Source: Terrabacter terrigena
GTDB lineage: Bacteria; Actinomycetota; Actinomycetes; Actinomycetales; Dermatophilaceae
Assembly (NCBI RefSeq): GCF_042676085.1
Contig: NZ_JBHTKH010000005.1
Coordinates: 186,001 to 250,000, forward strand
Direction of reading: 5' to 3'
DNA length: 64,000 bases
This document shows, piece after piece, positions 31,569 to 39,212 of the stretch (positions are counted from its first letter, which is position 1; each line of letters starts with the position of its first letter). A model generated the notes under the pieces. It saw only the letters and a program-made list of their open reading frames with translations, did not search any database and was not told the DNA's origin. Both the position numbers and the translations under genes were made by a program.

Positions 31569-32747
31569 TCAGCCGTGGATGTCGAGCGCCTCACGCAGGT
31601 CGGCGATGAGGTCGTCGACGTCCTCGATGCCGACCGAGAGGCGGATGAGGTCGTTCGGCACCTCGAGCTCGGTGCCTGCGACGCTCGCGTGCGTCATGCG
31701 CCCCGGGTGCTCGATGAGCGACTCGACGCCGCCCAGCGACTCTCCGAGGGTCCAGAGGCTCACGGCTGCGCACGTCTTGACCGCTGCGTCCTCGCCGCGC
31801 TTCATGCGGAAGCTCACCATGCCGCCGAAGCGTTTCATCTGTCGCGTGGCCACGTCGTGGTTGCGGTGCCCGGGCAGACCCGGGTAGAGGATGCTCGAGA
31901 CGCCGTCGTGGCCCTGGAGGAAGTCGACCACCTTCTCGGCGTTGTCGCAGTGGCGGTCCATGCGGACGCCGAGCGTCTTGAGGCCGCGCAGTGTGAGCCA
32001 CGAGTCGAAGGGGCCCGCGACGCCGCCGATGCTGTTCTGGTGGAAGGCGATCCGGTCCGCGGCGTCCTCGAACCCTGGCACCGCGATGCTCCGCGCCGTC
32101 ACGACGGCGCCACCGACGACGTCGCTGTGGCCGCCGGAGTACTTCGTCGTCGAGTGCGTGACGATGTCGGCGCCGAGTGCCAGCGGGCTCTGCAGGTAGG
32201 CGGTCGCGAAGGTGTTGTCGACGACGAGGACCGCACCTGCGTCGTGGGCGACCTCGGCGATGGCCGCGATGTCGGCGATGCCGAGGAGCGGGTTGGTCGG
32301 GGTCTCGACCCAGACCATCTTCGTCGTGCCGGGGCGGAGGGCGGCGCGCACGGACTCGAGGTCGCCCATGTCGGCGATCGAGTGCTCGACGCCCTGCGGC
32401 TTCGCGACCTTGTTGAAGTAGCGGTAGGTGCCGCCGTACGCGTCGTTGGGCACGACGACGTGGTCGCCGGGCACGAGCAGCGCGCGTGCCACGGTGTCCT
32501 GGCCGGCGAGGCCCGAGGCGAAGGCGAAGCCGCGACCGCCACCCTCGAGCGCGGCGATGCACTCCTCGAGGGCGGTGCGGGTCGGGTTGGCCGAGCGGCT
32601 GTACTCGTAGCCGTTGCGGAAGCCGCCGATGCCGTCCTGCTTGTAGGTGGACACCTGGTAGATCGGGGTGACCACCGCGCCGGTCAGCGGGTCGGCCTCC
32701 TGGCCGGCGTGGATGGCGCGAGTGGAGAAACCGTGCTCGTCAGACAT
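31569..32747 (-). CDS. metB: Cystathionine gamma-synthase
   Basis: PLP trans-sulfuration enzyme of 392 residues. The PLP lysine is K202 in THSTTKYSGGHSD, with SANPTRTALEECIAALEGG, ASGLAG, DAYGGTYRYF, VDNTFATAYLQSPL and HPRM-like SLIEHPGRMTH. It could also act as cystathionine gamma-lyase, since the families are hard to separate by eye. The greA-metB proximity matches M. tuberculosis metB (Rv1079). TAGGCT lies seven bases before the ATG, indicating a leaderless mRNA. It diverges from the SGNH gene with a 44-base gap. Confidence 0.93.
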   Translation of the reverse strand: MSDEHGFSTRAIHAGQEADPLTGAVVTPIYQVSTYKQDGIGGFRNGYEYSRSANPTRTALEECIAALEGGGRGFAFASGLAGQDTVARALLVPGDHVVVPNDAYGGTYRYFNKVAKPQGVEHSIADMGDLESVRAALRPGTTKMVWVETPTNPLLGIADIAAIAEVAHDAGAVLVVDNTFATAYLQSPLALGADIVTHSTTKYSGGHSDVVGGAVVTARSIAVPGFEDAADRIAFHQNSIGGVAGPFDSWLTLRGLKTLGVRMDRHCDNAEKVVDFLQGHDGVSSILYPGLPGHRNHDVATRQMKRFGGMVSFRMKRGEDAAVKTCAAVSLWTLGESLGGVESLIEHPGRMTHASVAGTELEVPNDLIRLSVGIEDVDDLIADLREALDIHG

Positions 32748-32754
32748 GGTGCCG

Positions 32755-32760
32755 AGCCTA
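32755..32760 (-). promoter_or_regulatory. -10 element of metB (leaderless)
   Basis: TAGGCT on the minus strand, seven bases before the metB ATG. Confidence 0.55.
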
Positions 32761-32791
32761 TGCCCACGGGCTCGTCTGCGATGCTGCGGGC

Positions 32792-33496
32792 GTGGGCGAC
32801 GACTTCGACTACCCCAACCGCGGCGTGCGCCCCCGCGGGCCGGTACTGTCCGCACTCTCGGCAACGTTCCCCGGCATCCGCGCGGTCCAGGAGCAGGTCG
32901 AGCCGTATGCCGCCTGGTGGCGCGCGCACAACCGCGTGGCCGCGCGTGGCGCGGAGCCGCTGTGGGTCGCGCTCGGTGACTCCATGACCCTCGGCATCGG
33001 CGCGGGCGCCCCCGACCGCGGGTGGGTGGGGCAGCTGAGCCGGCGGTTCGAGGAGCGGGGGTGGCACCATCGGCTCGTCAACCTCGCCGTCAACGGGGCG
33101 CGCGTCGAGGACCTCCTCGAGCGCCAGCTGCCGGCGCTGGCCGACTTGACTGCGGACGGGCCGGCCGCCCTCGTCACGGTGGTCGCCGGCTCCAACGACG
33201 TGGTGCTGCGGCGCCACCGTCGACTGCTCGTGCAGCGCTTCGCCGAGCTGCTCGACCGGCTGCCCGACGGCGCGGTCGTCTCGAACCTGCCCAACCCGCA
33301 CCGGGAGGCGCGCGACGTCGACAGGATGCTCCGGGAACGCGCGGCCGCGGGTCGGGTCGTGCTCGTGGACATGCGCCGCGAGGGGCCACGCTCGTGGTGG
33401 GGTCGGCTCGCGTCGGACCGCTTCCACCCGAACGACGCCGGCATGGCGACCGTGGTCGAGCGGTCCGTCGACAGGGCGCGCCTGCTCGGGCGCTGA
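32792..33496 (+). CDS. SGNH/GDSL hydrolase family protein
   Basis: 234-residue esterase-fold protein. Block I is VALGDSMTLGIG with nucleophile S64, block II glycine is in LAVNGARVEDL, block III is VVAGSNDVVLR (N), and block V is DRFHPNDAGM with the Asp-His pair. There is no signal peptide; the N-terminus is a short charged tail. Substrate unknown. The GTG start at 32792 lies six bases after GATGCT and lacks a ribosome site. Divergent from metB. Confidence 0.88.
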   Translation: MGDDFDYPNRGVRPRGPVLSALSATFPGIRAVQEQVEPYAAWWRAHNRVAARGAEPLWVALGDSMTLGIGAGAPDRGWVGQLSRRFEERGWHHRLVNLAVNGARVEDLLERQLPALADLTADGPAALVTVVAGSNDVVLRRHRRLLVQRFAELLDRLPDGAVVSNLPNPHREARDVDRMLRERAAAGRVVLVDMRREGPRSWWGRLASDRFHPNDAGMATVVERSVDRARLLGR

Positions 33497-33540
33497 GCGC
33501 CGGCGCCCGTGACGAGGGCGGCCGCACGGTGACGGCCCCC

Positions 33541-33582
33541 GGGACGGCACCGGGACGGCACCGGGACGGCCCGGGACGGCCC
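33541..33582 (+). repeat. Tandem repeat, 10-11-bp unit GGGACGGCACC
   Basis: Two 11-base units (GGGACGGCACC) and two 10-base units (GGGACGGCCC) in tandem. They fill most of the gap between the SGNH gene and the 3' end of the convergent response-regulator gene. They may also form part of a terminator. Confidence 0.88.
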
Positions 33583-33594
33583 GGGGCGGAGACC

Positions 33595-34218
33595 TCAGGC
33601 GACGCCGTGGTCGCGGGCCCAGAGGGCGGCAGACGTGCGGTCGCCGACGCCGATCTGGCGGAAGACGTTGCCGAGGTGCACCTTGACGGTGCGCTCGCTG
33701 ATGCCGAGGCTGCGCGCGATCTGCTTGTTGGCCAGGCCGCGGGCGACCTGCGCGAGCACCTCGCGCTCGCGGCCGCTGAGGGCGGGCGAACCGGCGGCGT
33801 CACGGCTCGTGGACGGCAGCAACGCCCTGGTCACGCGGGGGTCGAGGGGGGCGTGGCCCGCCGACGCCGCCCGGACCGCGTCGAGGACGTCGCGGGGCTC
33901 GCTGTCCTTGAGCAGGTAGCCGACCGCCCCCGCCTCGAGGGCGGCGCGCACGCGCTCGGCCTCGGCGAAGGACGTGAGGACCACGACGGGGGCGGGCACG
34001 CCGGCGGCCTTGAGCCGCCGGATGGCCTCGACGCCGTCGACGCCGGGCATCGAGAGGTCCATGAGCACGACGTCGGGCCTGACGTCGAGGACCACACCCA
34101 CGGCCTCGGCCCCGTCGGCCGCCTCGCCGACCACGCTGAGGTCGTCGCTCGCGTCGATGATGGTGCGCAGGCCCGCGCGGACGAGCCGATGATCGTCGAC
34201 GACGACGACGGTGGTCAT
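33595..34218 (-). CDS. NarL/FixJ-family response regulator
   Basis: 207 residues. The receiver domain (1-120) has acidic pocket D8/D9, phospho-acceptor D54 (VLMDLSMPG), T/S and Lys switch residues (VVLTSF, LLKDSEP). The LuxR-type HTH (about 140-205) has LSGREREVLAQVARGLANKQIARSLG and TVKVHLGNVFRQIG. Its ATG overlaps the stop of the kinase gene (ATGA), so the two form a cognate pair. Signal and regulon unknown. The adjacent secreted-protein gene is a likely target or signal component. Confidence 0.93.
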   Translation of the reverse strand: MTTVVVVDDHRLVRAGLRTIIDASDDLSVVGEAADGAEAVGVVLDVRPDVVLMDLSMPGVDGVEAIRRLKAAGVPAPVVVLTSFAEAERVRAALEAGAVGYLLKDSEPRDVLDAVRAASAGHAPLDPRVTRALLPSTSRDAAGSPALSGREREVLAQVARGLANKQIARSLGISERTVKVHLGNVFRQIGVGDRTSAALWARDHGVA

Positions 34219-35708
34219 CGAACCTCCTCCACGGGTAGGGCGAGCTGCCACGTGGTGCCTCGACCGCGGAACGAGCTCACACGGAGCACGGCACCGACCT
34301 CGGAGGCGAGGTCGGTGAGTACCCGTATCCCGAAGTGTCCCTCAAGTCGCGGGAGAATGTCGGGATCGAAGCCAATCCCGTCGTCCTCCACGCTCAGGAG
34401 CACCGGGTGGTCGGGGTCCTCGTCGTTGGCGGCGAGCGTGATCGTGACGTGGCGGGCGTCGGCGTGGCGCACGACGTTGCGCAGGCACTCGCGCGCCACG
34501 CGGTGCGTCAGCTGCTGGGCCACCTCGCTGAGCCGGGCCGCCAACGCCTCGTCGACGTCCACGTCGACCTCGACCCCGCGGCCTGAGAGGGGGCGAGCCA
34601 GGTCGGTCAGCGTCGTCGACAGCCCGGCGTCGGCCAGCCGTTCGGGGTAGATGTCGACGAGGAGCGACCGCAGGCTCGCGACGCTCGCCCGGACGGTGGA
34701 GGCTGCCTCGGTGATCGTCGAGGCGAGCGCGGTGCGTCCCGCCGCCCGCTCGGCCTCGGCCGCCCCGCTGACAGCGAGCGAGCTTCCGACGAGGTCCTGG
34801 ACCGGCCCGTCGTGCAGGTCCGCGGCGATGCGGCGCCGCTCGCGGGCAGAGGCGTCGACGGCACGGCGGAGCAGCGCCTCGCGCTGGTGCTGGGCCGCGT
34901 CGAGCCGGTCGAGCAGCCGCCAGATGACGGGAACCATGAGAACCAGCAGGAGCAGCAGGCTCGTGGCGAGCACCCCCGCGAGTCCCCGCCAGAGGTCGAA
35001 GGCGCGCTCCTGCACCGGTCCGTACTCGCCGTACACCTCGAACAGCAGCTCATGACCCGACGGTGTCCACACCGGGCGGTAGATCTCGAGCAGCTTGCCG
35101 TCGCCGCGCTCGAACTCGTTCTCGGAGCGGTCGAGGTCGGTTGCCTCGGCCTGCGTCCTGGGATGCGCGAGGGTGTTCAGCTGCTCCTCGTCGAGCTCGT
35201 AGTGCTTGCCGACGAGCGTCGGCACGTCGGAGTAGACGATCGTGCCGTCCGTGGTCCAGAGCTTGACGCGCCGTATGCCGTTGGGCAACACCCGCTCGCG
35301 CACGATCGTGTCGAACGCGTCGAACGCCTCGCGGTCTCCCTTGAGGAGGGCGTCGTCGAGAGCCGGCTGGATGACGGCGAGCGCCATCAGGTTGGTGCGG
35401 TGCGCGACGTCGTTGAGCACCTGCCGCTCCGCGAGGCGGCTGGCGGCGAAGGAGGTGCCGACGACGACGAGCGCGAAGACGGCGAGCGCTGCGAACCCGA
35501 GCTGGAGCAGCATCCGTCGACGGCTCGGCAGCGGTTGGACGGTCGCGGGCGCGACGCCGTCGGCGAGCGTCCACCAGAGGGGGAGGTTCTGGTGGGGTCG
35601 CTCGCCGACGGCTTGCGGCGCGAGCGGTGGTGGGGGATCCACCGGTCGGAGCGCCGCCCCAGGCAGCGGGAGCGTGCTCCCGGTGCCCGAGCGTTCGGTC
35701 GCCTTCAT
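34215..35708 (-). CDS. Sensor histidine kinase, HisKA_3 type with extracellular sensor
   Basis: 497 residues. A Pro-rich cytoplasmic N-terminus (1-60) is followed by TM1 (about 67-90), an extracytoplasmic sensor of about 150 residues (single-Cache-like pattern with LWTTDGTIVYSDVPTLVGK), and TM2 (about 242-263). The dimerisation/phosphotransfer helix has RRRIAADLHDGPVQDLVG, with H299 as the phospho-acceptor. The HATPase domain has NVVRHADA, VEDDGIGFD and GHFGIRVLTDLA. It starts two bases after the upstream secreted-protein gene and overlaps the regulator gene downstream. Confidence 0.92.
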   Translation of the reverse strand: MKATERSGTGSTLPLPGAALRPVDPPPPLAPQAVGERPHQNLPLWWTLADGVAPATVQPLPSRRRMLLQLGFAALAVFALVVVGTSFAASRLAERQVLNDVAHRTNLMALAVIQPALDDALLKGDREAFDAFDTIVRERVLPNGIRRVKLWTTDGTIVYSDVPTLVGKHYELDEEQLNTLAHPRTQAEATDLDRSENEFERGDGKLLEIYRPVWTPSGHELLFEVYGEYGPVQERAFDLWRGLAGVLATSLLLLLVLMVPVIWRLLDRLDAAQHQREALLRRAVDASARERRRIAADLHDGPVQDLVGSSLAVSGAAEAERAAGRTALASTITEAASTVRASVASLRSLLVDIYPERLADAGLSTTLTDLARPLSGRGVEVDVDVDEALAARLSEVAQQLTHRVARECLRNVVRHADARHVTITLAANDEDPDHPVLLSVEDDGIGFDPDILPRLEGHFGIRVLTDLASEVGAVLRVSSFRGRGTTWQLALPVEEVR

Positions 35709-35710
35709 GG

Positions 35711-36265
35711 TCAGTGGTCGTCGGTCCCGGAGTCGTCACCGCCGTGGCGACCTGACGAGCGGGAGGAGCCGGACGAGCCGGAGGAGGACGAACCGGAACG
35801 GCCGCCGTGGTCATCGGTCGTCAGGGTGGTCGCGGACCCTGAGACCCGTGAGCCCGAGACCCGGGAGCCCGAGGAGGACGACCCGGAGGTACCGGAAGAA
35901 CCCGACCCCGAGGATCCGGAGCCGCGGTTCGACGACCCGCCGTGGTCGTCGCCGGGTTCGGCGTGCGAGCCGCGGTCGTCGCCCGGTTCGACGTGCGAAC
36001 CGCGGTCGTCGCCGGCCTCGGTGCGAGTGGCGCGGGGACGCTCGCCGCCCTTGTCGTCGCCCGCCTCGGTGGTGCGGGTGACGCTCGGCGTACCGCTGGG
36101 GGTGCTGACGGTACGGGCGCTGTCGTCGCCGAGCTCGGTGACCAGCTCTGCCGACGGGGGCACGTAGGTGGGGATGCTCTGCGCGAACGAGCTGTTGCCG
36201 ATCAGTCCCAGGGCAGCTGGGATGAAGGCGGCCACTGCCACCGCTGCAACGGTGAGTCGTCTCAT
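35711..36265 (-). CDS. Secreted low-complexity acidic/His/Ser protein linked to a two-component system
   Basis: 184 residues. A signal peptide (about 1-29, LTVAAVAVAAFIPAALGLIG then FAQS) precedes a wholly low-complexity mature region. An Asp-Asp-containing repeat (GDDRGSHVEPGDDRGSHAEP, about 85-110) is followed by Ser/Gly tracts and an SGSRVSGSRVSG repeat. It ends in a GRHGGDDSGTDDH tail. Closely spaced Asp and His suggest cation binding; that is inference. First gene of a three-gene operon with the kinase (two-base gap) and regulator. It could be the sensor's ligand-presenting partner or its main output. No homologous family recognised. Confidence 0.75.
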   Translation of the reverse strand: MRRLTVAAVAVAAFIPAALGLIGNSSFAQSIPTYVPPSAELVTELGDDSARTVSTPSGTPSVTRTTEAGDDKGGERPRATRTEAGDDRGSHVEPGDDRGSHAEPGDDHGGSSNRGSGSSGSGSSGTSGSSSSGSRVSGSRVSGSATTLTTDDHGGRSGSSSSGSSGSSRSSGRHGGDDSGTDDH

Positions 36266-36402
36266 CGGGTCTCCTCTTCAGGGCACCGTTCCCGGGTTCG
36301 GGGTCGTGTGCGGATGCTCTGGTCCAACGGTGCGGCCTGGGCCCCCTCCGACGCCATCGGGCTTTGGTCCTAGTACCTCATGGTCCCCCAGCGACCCCTC
36401 GC

Positions 36403-36432
36403 GGGTAACCCGGCAGAGGTTCTGCCGGTCAC
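36403..36432 (-). terminator. Hairpin downstream of the GNAT gene
   Basis: CCGGCAGA-GGT-TCTGCCGG (36410-36428) with further partial pairing of the flanks. It lies just after the stop of the 33-codon ORF that follows the GNAT gene. Confidence 0.5.
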
Positions 36433-36530
36433 CCCCGCAGGCGACCCTTCACAGCGGCCTGGCCCACTTCCCGGTCCTCGCACGAAGAGGTCAGCCGCTC
36501 GCATTCGATCTCCTTGACCTGAAAGCTCAT
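36429..36530 (-). CDS. Candidate 33-codon ORF coupled to the GNAT gene
   Basis: The ATG overlaps the GNAT stop (ATGA), giving a 33-residue charged peptide beginning MSFQVKEIECER with two cysteines (C10, C17). It ends at a hairpin. A small protein, or a read-on of a terminator region. The four-base overlap is the coupling form used by most genes in this window, which is the only support. Confidence 0.3.
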   Translation of the reverse strand: MSFQVKEIECERLTSSCEDREVGQAAVKGRLRG

Positions 36531-37543
36531 TCGCTCTTCCCTGTCTGCTTCTGCCACTCGCGGCTGTAGCCCTCGACGGCGTACCCGAGCCGCTGGTTGA
36601 CGGCGAGCATGTGCGTGTTGCTGGCCGCGTTCCACGTGCGCACCGAGGTCACCTCGGGCAGCTCGTCCATGAGGCGCAACGCGTTGGCGGCCTTGAGTCG
36701 CAAGCCGAGTGCGTGACCACGGTGCTCCTCGAGCACGAGGGTGTCCTGCTGGAACCCGAGGTCGGGGCTGCCCGCGGAGACCGCGATGGTCGTGAACGCC
36801 ACGAGCCGGCCGGTTGCCCTGTGCCGGGCCGCGGACTCGACGACGCGTCGACCCGAGTCGAGGGTGCGGGCGAAGGACTCGCGCAGCCGGTCGGCATCCC
36901 ACGCCTCCTCCTCGAGCACGAGGTCGTCGAGCGGTGCGTCCGTGCTCATCCGCTGCTGGAGCACGGCGCGGTCGTCGAGCCACGACTCGGGGATCTGGTC
37001 GACGAACGACTCGACGGCGTAGTCGTCGTCGGCCGTGGCGAGCAGCGCCAGCTGTTCGCGGTCCGCGGGCAGCGGCATCGCGCTGCGGACCATCGTCTGC
37101 CCGACGGCATAGCCGTGTCGGGCCGCGAACGCCTCCGCATCGTCGTTGGCACCAGCGGCCCACTCCGTCTCCCCCATGAGCGTGCCGCGGCCGTGCGCTC
37201 CGGCGATGGCCTCTCCCTCACGGAGCAGGGCATCACCCAGGCCCCGCCGCCGGTGGTCAGGGTGCACCGACAGCCACACGAGCGCGAGGTCGAGGTTGTC
37301 GGTCGTCGGCATCCGCACCTCGAGAGCACCGACGAGGCGGTCTCCGACCCAGGCGGCGCGGGCGACCCGGCGCCCCGTCGGCGAGCGGTGGAAGCCGCGG
37401 ATCTCCTCGAGGGTCCAGGCGCTCCCCCGCTCCCCGAAGAGGTCGCGCTGGACGGCGGCGTGGACGTCGATCCACTCGCGGGCGGCGGGCTCCTGCGCCG
37501 GGTCGAGCAGGTCGATCGGTCTGATGTCGAGGTCGTCGCTCAC
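36527..37543 (-). CDS. Tandem GNAT-family N-acetyltransferase
   Basis: 338 residues with two GNAT folds. The first has the acetyl-CoA loop VHPDHRRRGLGDALLREGEA (about residues 93-112). The second has EEHRGHALGLRLKAANALRLM (about 272-292) and ends in NTHMLAVNQRLGYAVEGYSREWQ. Two folds in one chain recall mycothiol synthase (MshD), but the C-terminal motif is that of general Streptomyces-type GNATs, so I do not call MshD. The GTG start at 37543 lies seven bases after CAGACT with no ribosome site. Divergent from the ThrRS leader. Confidence 0.85.
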   Translation of the reverse strand: MSDDLDIRPIDLLDPAQEPAAREWIDVHAAVQRDLFGERGSAWTLEEIRGFHRSPTGRRVARAAWVGDRLVGALEVRMPTTDNLDLALVWLSVHPDHRRRGLGDALLREGEAIAGAHGRGTLMGETEWAAGANDDAEAFAARHGYAVGQTMVRSAMPLPADREQLALLATADDDYAVESFVDQIPESWLDDRAVLQQRMSTDAPLDDLVLEEEAWDADRLRESFARTLDSGRRVVESAARHRATGRLVAFTTIAVSAGSPDLGFQQDTLVLEEHRGHALGLRLKAANALRLMDELPEVTSVRTWNAASNTHMLAVNQRLGYAVEGYSREWQKQTGKSE

Positions 37544-37642
37544 GGGCCCGAGTCTGTCGACCACCCCACCCCGTGGGCCAGCAATTTGTCGTCGGCCCGC
37601 CGAGCGGCGTACCTCGTCGGTGGGCTCCAGCCCGCAATCCCG

Positions 37643-37671
37643 TTGCCGCAGCGGCGCGCCCGCCCTACCCT
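37643..37671 (+). promoter_or_regulatory. Promoter of the thr leader/thrS-like operon
   Basis: TTGCCG (37643-37648), 17-base spacer, TACCCT (37666-37671), then six bases to the leader-peptide ATG. This is a good housekeeping promoter whose transcript would begin at the ATG itself, i.e. be leaderless. Confidence 0.75.
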
Positions 37672-37677
37672 CGACAC

Positions 37678-37737
37678 ATGCACCGCTCACAGCAGACGAC
37701 GACGCCGGACCCCTCCGGCGCACTGTTGCTGCTCTAG
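37678..37737 (+). CDS. Threonine leader peptide (attenuator control of the thrS-like gene)
   Basis: A 19-codon ORF encoding MHRSQQTTTPDPSGALLLL and ending in TAG. Codons 7-9 are three consecutive ACG threonine codons (37696-37704). The downstream gene is a threonyl-tRNA synthetase, so slow decoding of these codons is the natural signal. The ATG coincides with the predicted transcription start. Hairpins that overlap the codons after the Thr run and the region beyond the stop can form mutually exclusive structures. The four Leu codons at the end are noted, but stalling there would hide the antiterminator arm and so would not relieve termination. Confidence 0.8.
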   Translation: MHRSQQTTTPDPSGALLLL

Positions 37738-37778
37738 CACCCACTGCACACCACGCCCCGGAGTCGACTCCGGGGCGT
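37703..37778 (+). promoter_or_regulatory. Transcription attenuator: pause hairpin, antiterminator and terminator
   Basis: Three pairings can be read. (1) CGCCGGA (37703-37709) with TCCGGCG (37714-37720), immediately after the Thr codons. (2) CTCCGG (37713-37718) with CCGGAG (37758-37763), the antiterminator. (3) A 26-base perfect palindrome at 37753-37778, the terminator (11-base stem, TCGA loop). Pairing 2 excludes both 1 and 3. A ribosome stalled on the ACG codons would cover the left arm of 1, free CTCCGG and so prevent termination. Confidence 0.75.
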
Positions 37779-37817
37779 GCGTCGTCTCCGGGTCGACTCG
37801 GCCACGAGGAGACCCAC

Positions 37818-39047
37818 ATGTCCGACCACCGCGACCTCAGCCACGACCTCGACGTCTATGCCACCGACCCGCTCGCCGGCGCCGGACTGCCCCTGTGGCT
37901 CCCGGGCGGGTCCGTCATCCGCCGCGAGCTCGAGCGTCTGGCCAAGGACCTGGCCCATGCCGACGGCTGCGTCGACGTGCACACACCCGTGCTCGGCAAG
38001 CGCGCCCTCTTCGAGCGCTCGGGCCACTGGGCCAAGTTCGAGGACGACATGTTCCCCACCCTGCGGCTCGGTGACGAGGAGGTGGTGCTGCGGCCGGCGA
38101 ACTGCCCGCACCACGCCCTTGTCTACAGGGCCCGCAGCCACTCGTACCGGGAGCTGCCGATCCGGCTCAACGAGCTCGCGCCGATGTTCCGGGCCGAGCG
38201 CTCAGGCGTGCTCTCGGGCCTGAACCGCGTGCGCCAGATCAGCCTCGACGACACCCACGTGTTCTGCCGGCCCGACCAGACCGGGGCGGAGGTCGCTCGT
38301 GGCCTGCGCGCGGCCCTGGAGGCCCAGCGCGTCCTCGGCCTTCCGGTGCACCACGCGCGCCTGTCGATGCGCGACGACTCCGACGCGTGGCTGGGCACCG
38401 AGGAGCAGTGGCGCACCGCGCAGGACGCCCTGCGCGTGTCGGCTCGAGAGGTCCTCGACGGCTACGACCTTCCCCTCGTCGAGGCGCCGGGCGAGGCCGC
38501 CTTCTACGGCCCGAAGGTCGACCTCCAGGTCTTCGACTCCCGGGGCCACGAGGAGACCATCGCCACCGTGCAGGTCGACTTCAACCAGCCCGAGCGCTTC
38601 GACCTGACCTACCACGGTGAGGACGGGGAGCGGCACCGCGTCGTCATGGTGCACCGCGGCACCGTCGGCTCGATGGAGCGCGTCACCGCCGCCCTGCTCG
38701 AGCGCTACGACGGGCGGCTACCGCTGTGGCTCGCGCCCGTCCAGGTCGCGGTGCTGCCCGTGTCGGCCGAGCAGGACGACGCCGCCGGAGAGCTCGTCGA
38801 CGCGCTGCGCGCCCAGGGCGTACGCGTGGGGCTCGGCTGCGACGACTCCCTCGGTTCGCGCGTGCGCGAGGCCCGCCGGCGACGCGTCGCTGTGGTGGCC
38901 GTGGTCGGGGCCCGTGAGGCGGCGGACCGGTCCGTGCAGGTCACCGACGTCGCGGCCGGCTTCCGCGACGTCGTCGCGGTGGGCCACCTCGTCGACCGAG
39001 TCGTGGCGGCTCGCGACGGACGGTGCCGGCTCGTCGACTGGGCCTGA
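37818..39047 (+). CDS. Threonyl-tRNA synthetase lacking TGS and editing domains
   Basis: 409 residues, against about 640-690 for ThrRS. It begins directly with class II motif 1 (PGGSVIRRELERLAKDL). All three zinc ligands are present: C96 (ANCPHH), H147 (LDDTHVFC) and H279 (VMVHRGTVGSMER, which also holds motif 3). Motif 2 (FRAERSGVLSGLNRVRQ) and AAFYGPKVDLQV are intact, followed by a full anticodon-binding domain (WLAPVQVAVLPVS, LGSRVREARRRRVAVVAVVG). It should activate and charge threonine but cannot edit Ser-tRNA(Thr). Probably a second, starvation- or inhibitor-inducible ThrRS controlled by the Thr leader. The ATG has GAGGAGA seven bases upstream. Confidence 0.85.
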   Translation: MSDHRDLSHDLDVYATDPLAGAGLPLWLPGGSVIRRELERLAKDLAHADGCVDVHTPVLGKRALFERSGHWAKFEDDMFPTLRLGDEEVVLRPANCPHHALVYRARSHSYRELPIRLNELAPMFRAERSGVLSGLNRVRQISLDDTHVFCRPDQTGAEVARGLRAALEAQRVLGLPVHHARLSMRDDSDAWLGTEEQWRTAQDALRVSAREVLDGYDLPLVEAPGEAAFYGPKVDLQVFDSRGHEETIATVQVDFNQPERFDLTYHGEDGERHRVVMVHRGTVGSMERVTAALLERYDGRLPLWLAPVQVAVLPVSAEQDDAAGELVDALRAQGVRVGLGCDDSLGSRVREARRRRVAVVAVVGAREAADRSVQVTDVAAGFRDVVAVGHLVDRVVAARDGRCRLVDWA

Positions 39048-39212
39048 GCCGCACGCGGCCCACCAGGCGACTCGCGCGAGCGGTGGGCCGGGTCCTGGCC
39101 CCGCCCACCGCACACGCGACGGGTCCACGAGCCGGACGTGGCGGCATACGGGAGGGGGCTCGAGCGTTGAAGGGGCGAACGACCCGCCCCACACAAAGGA
39201 TGTGACACTGGA

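Noticed and set aside
36527..37543. Assigning the tandem GNAT as mycothiol synthase (MshD)
   Set aside because: The two-domain plan matches, but the C-terminal NTHMLAVNQRLGY motif belongs to general GNATs and there is no mycothiol gene beside it.
37721..37737. Reading the leader peptide as a leucine attenuator because of four terminal Leu codons
   Set aside because: Stalling at the Leu codons would cover the CTCCGG antiterminator arm and favour termination, and the downstream gene is a ThrRS. The three ACG codons fit both structure and gene.
37146..37817. Extending the ThrRS-like protein upstream in frame to recover the missing TGS/editing domains
   Set aside because: The upstream in-frame sequence is shadow of the GNAT gene and the leader/terminator. 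It has no TGS or editing motifs, and the ATG at 37818 has a good ribosome site.
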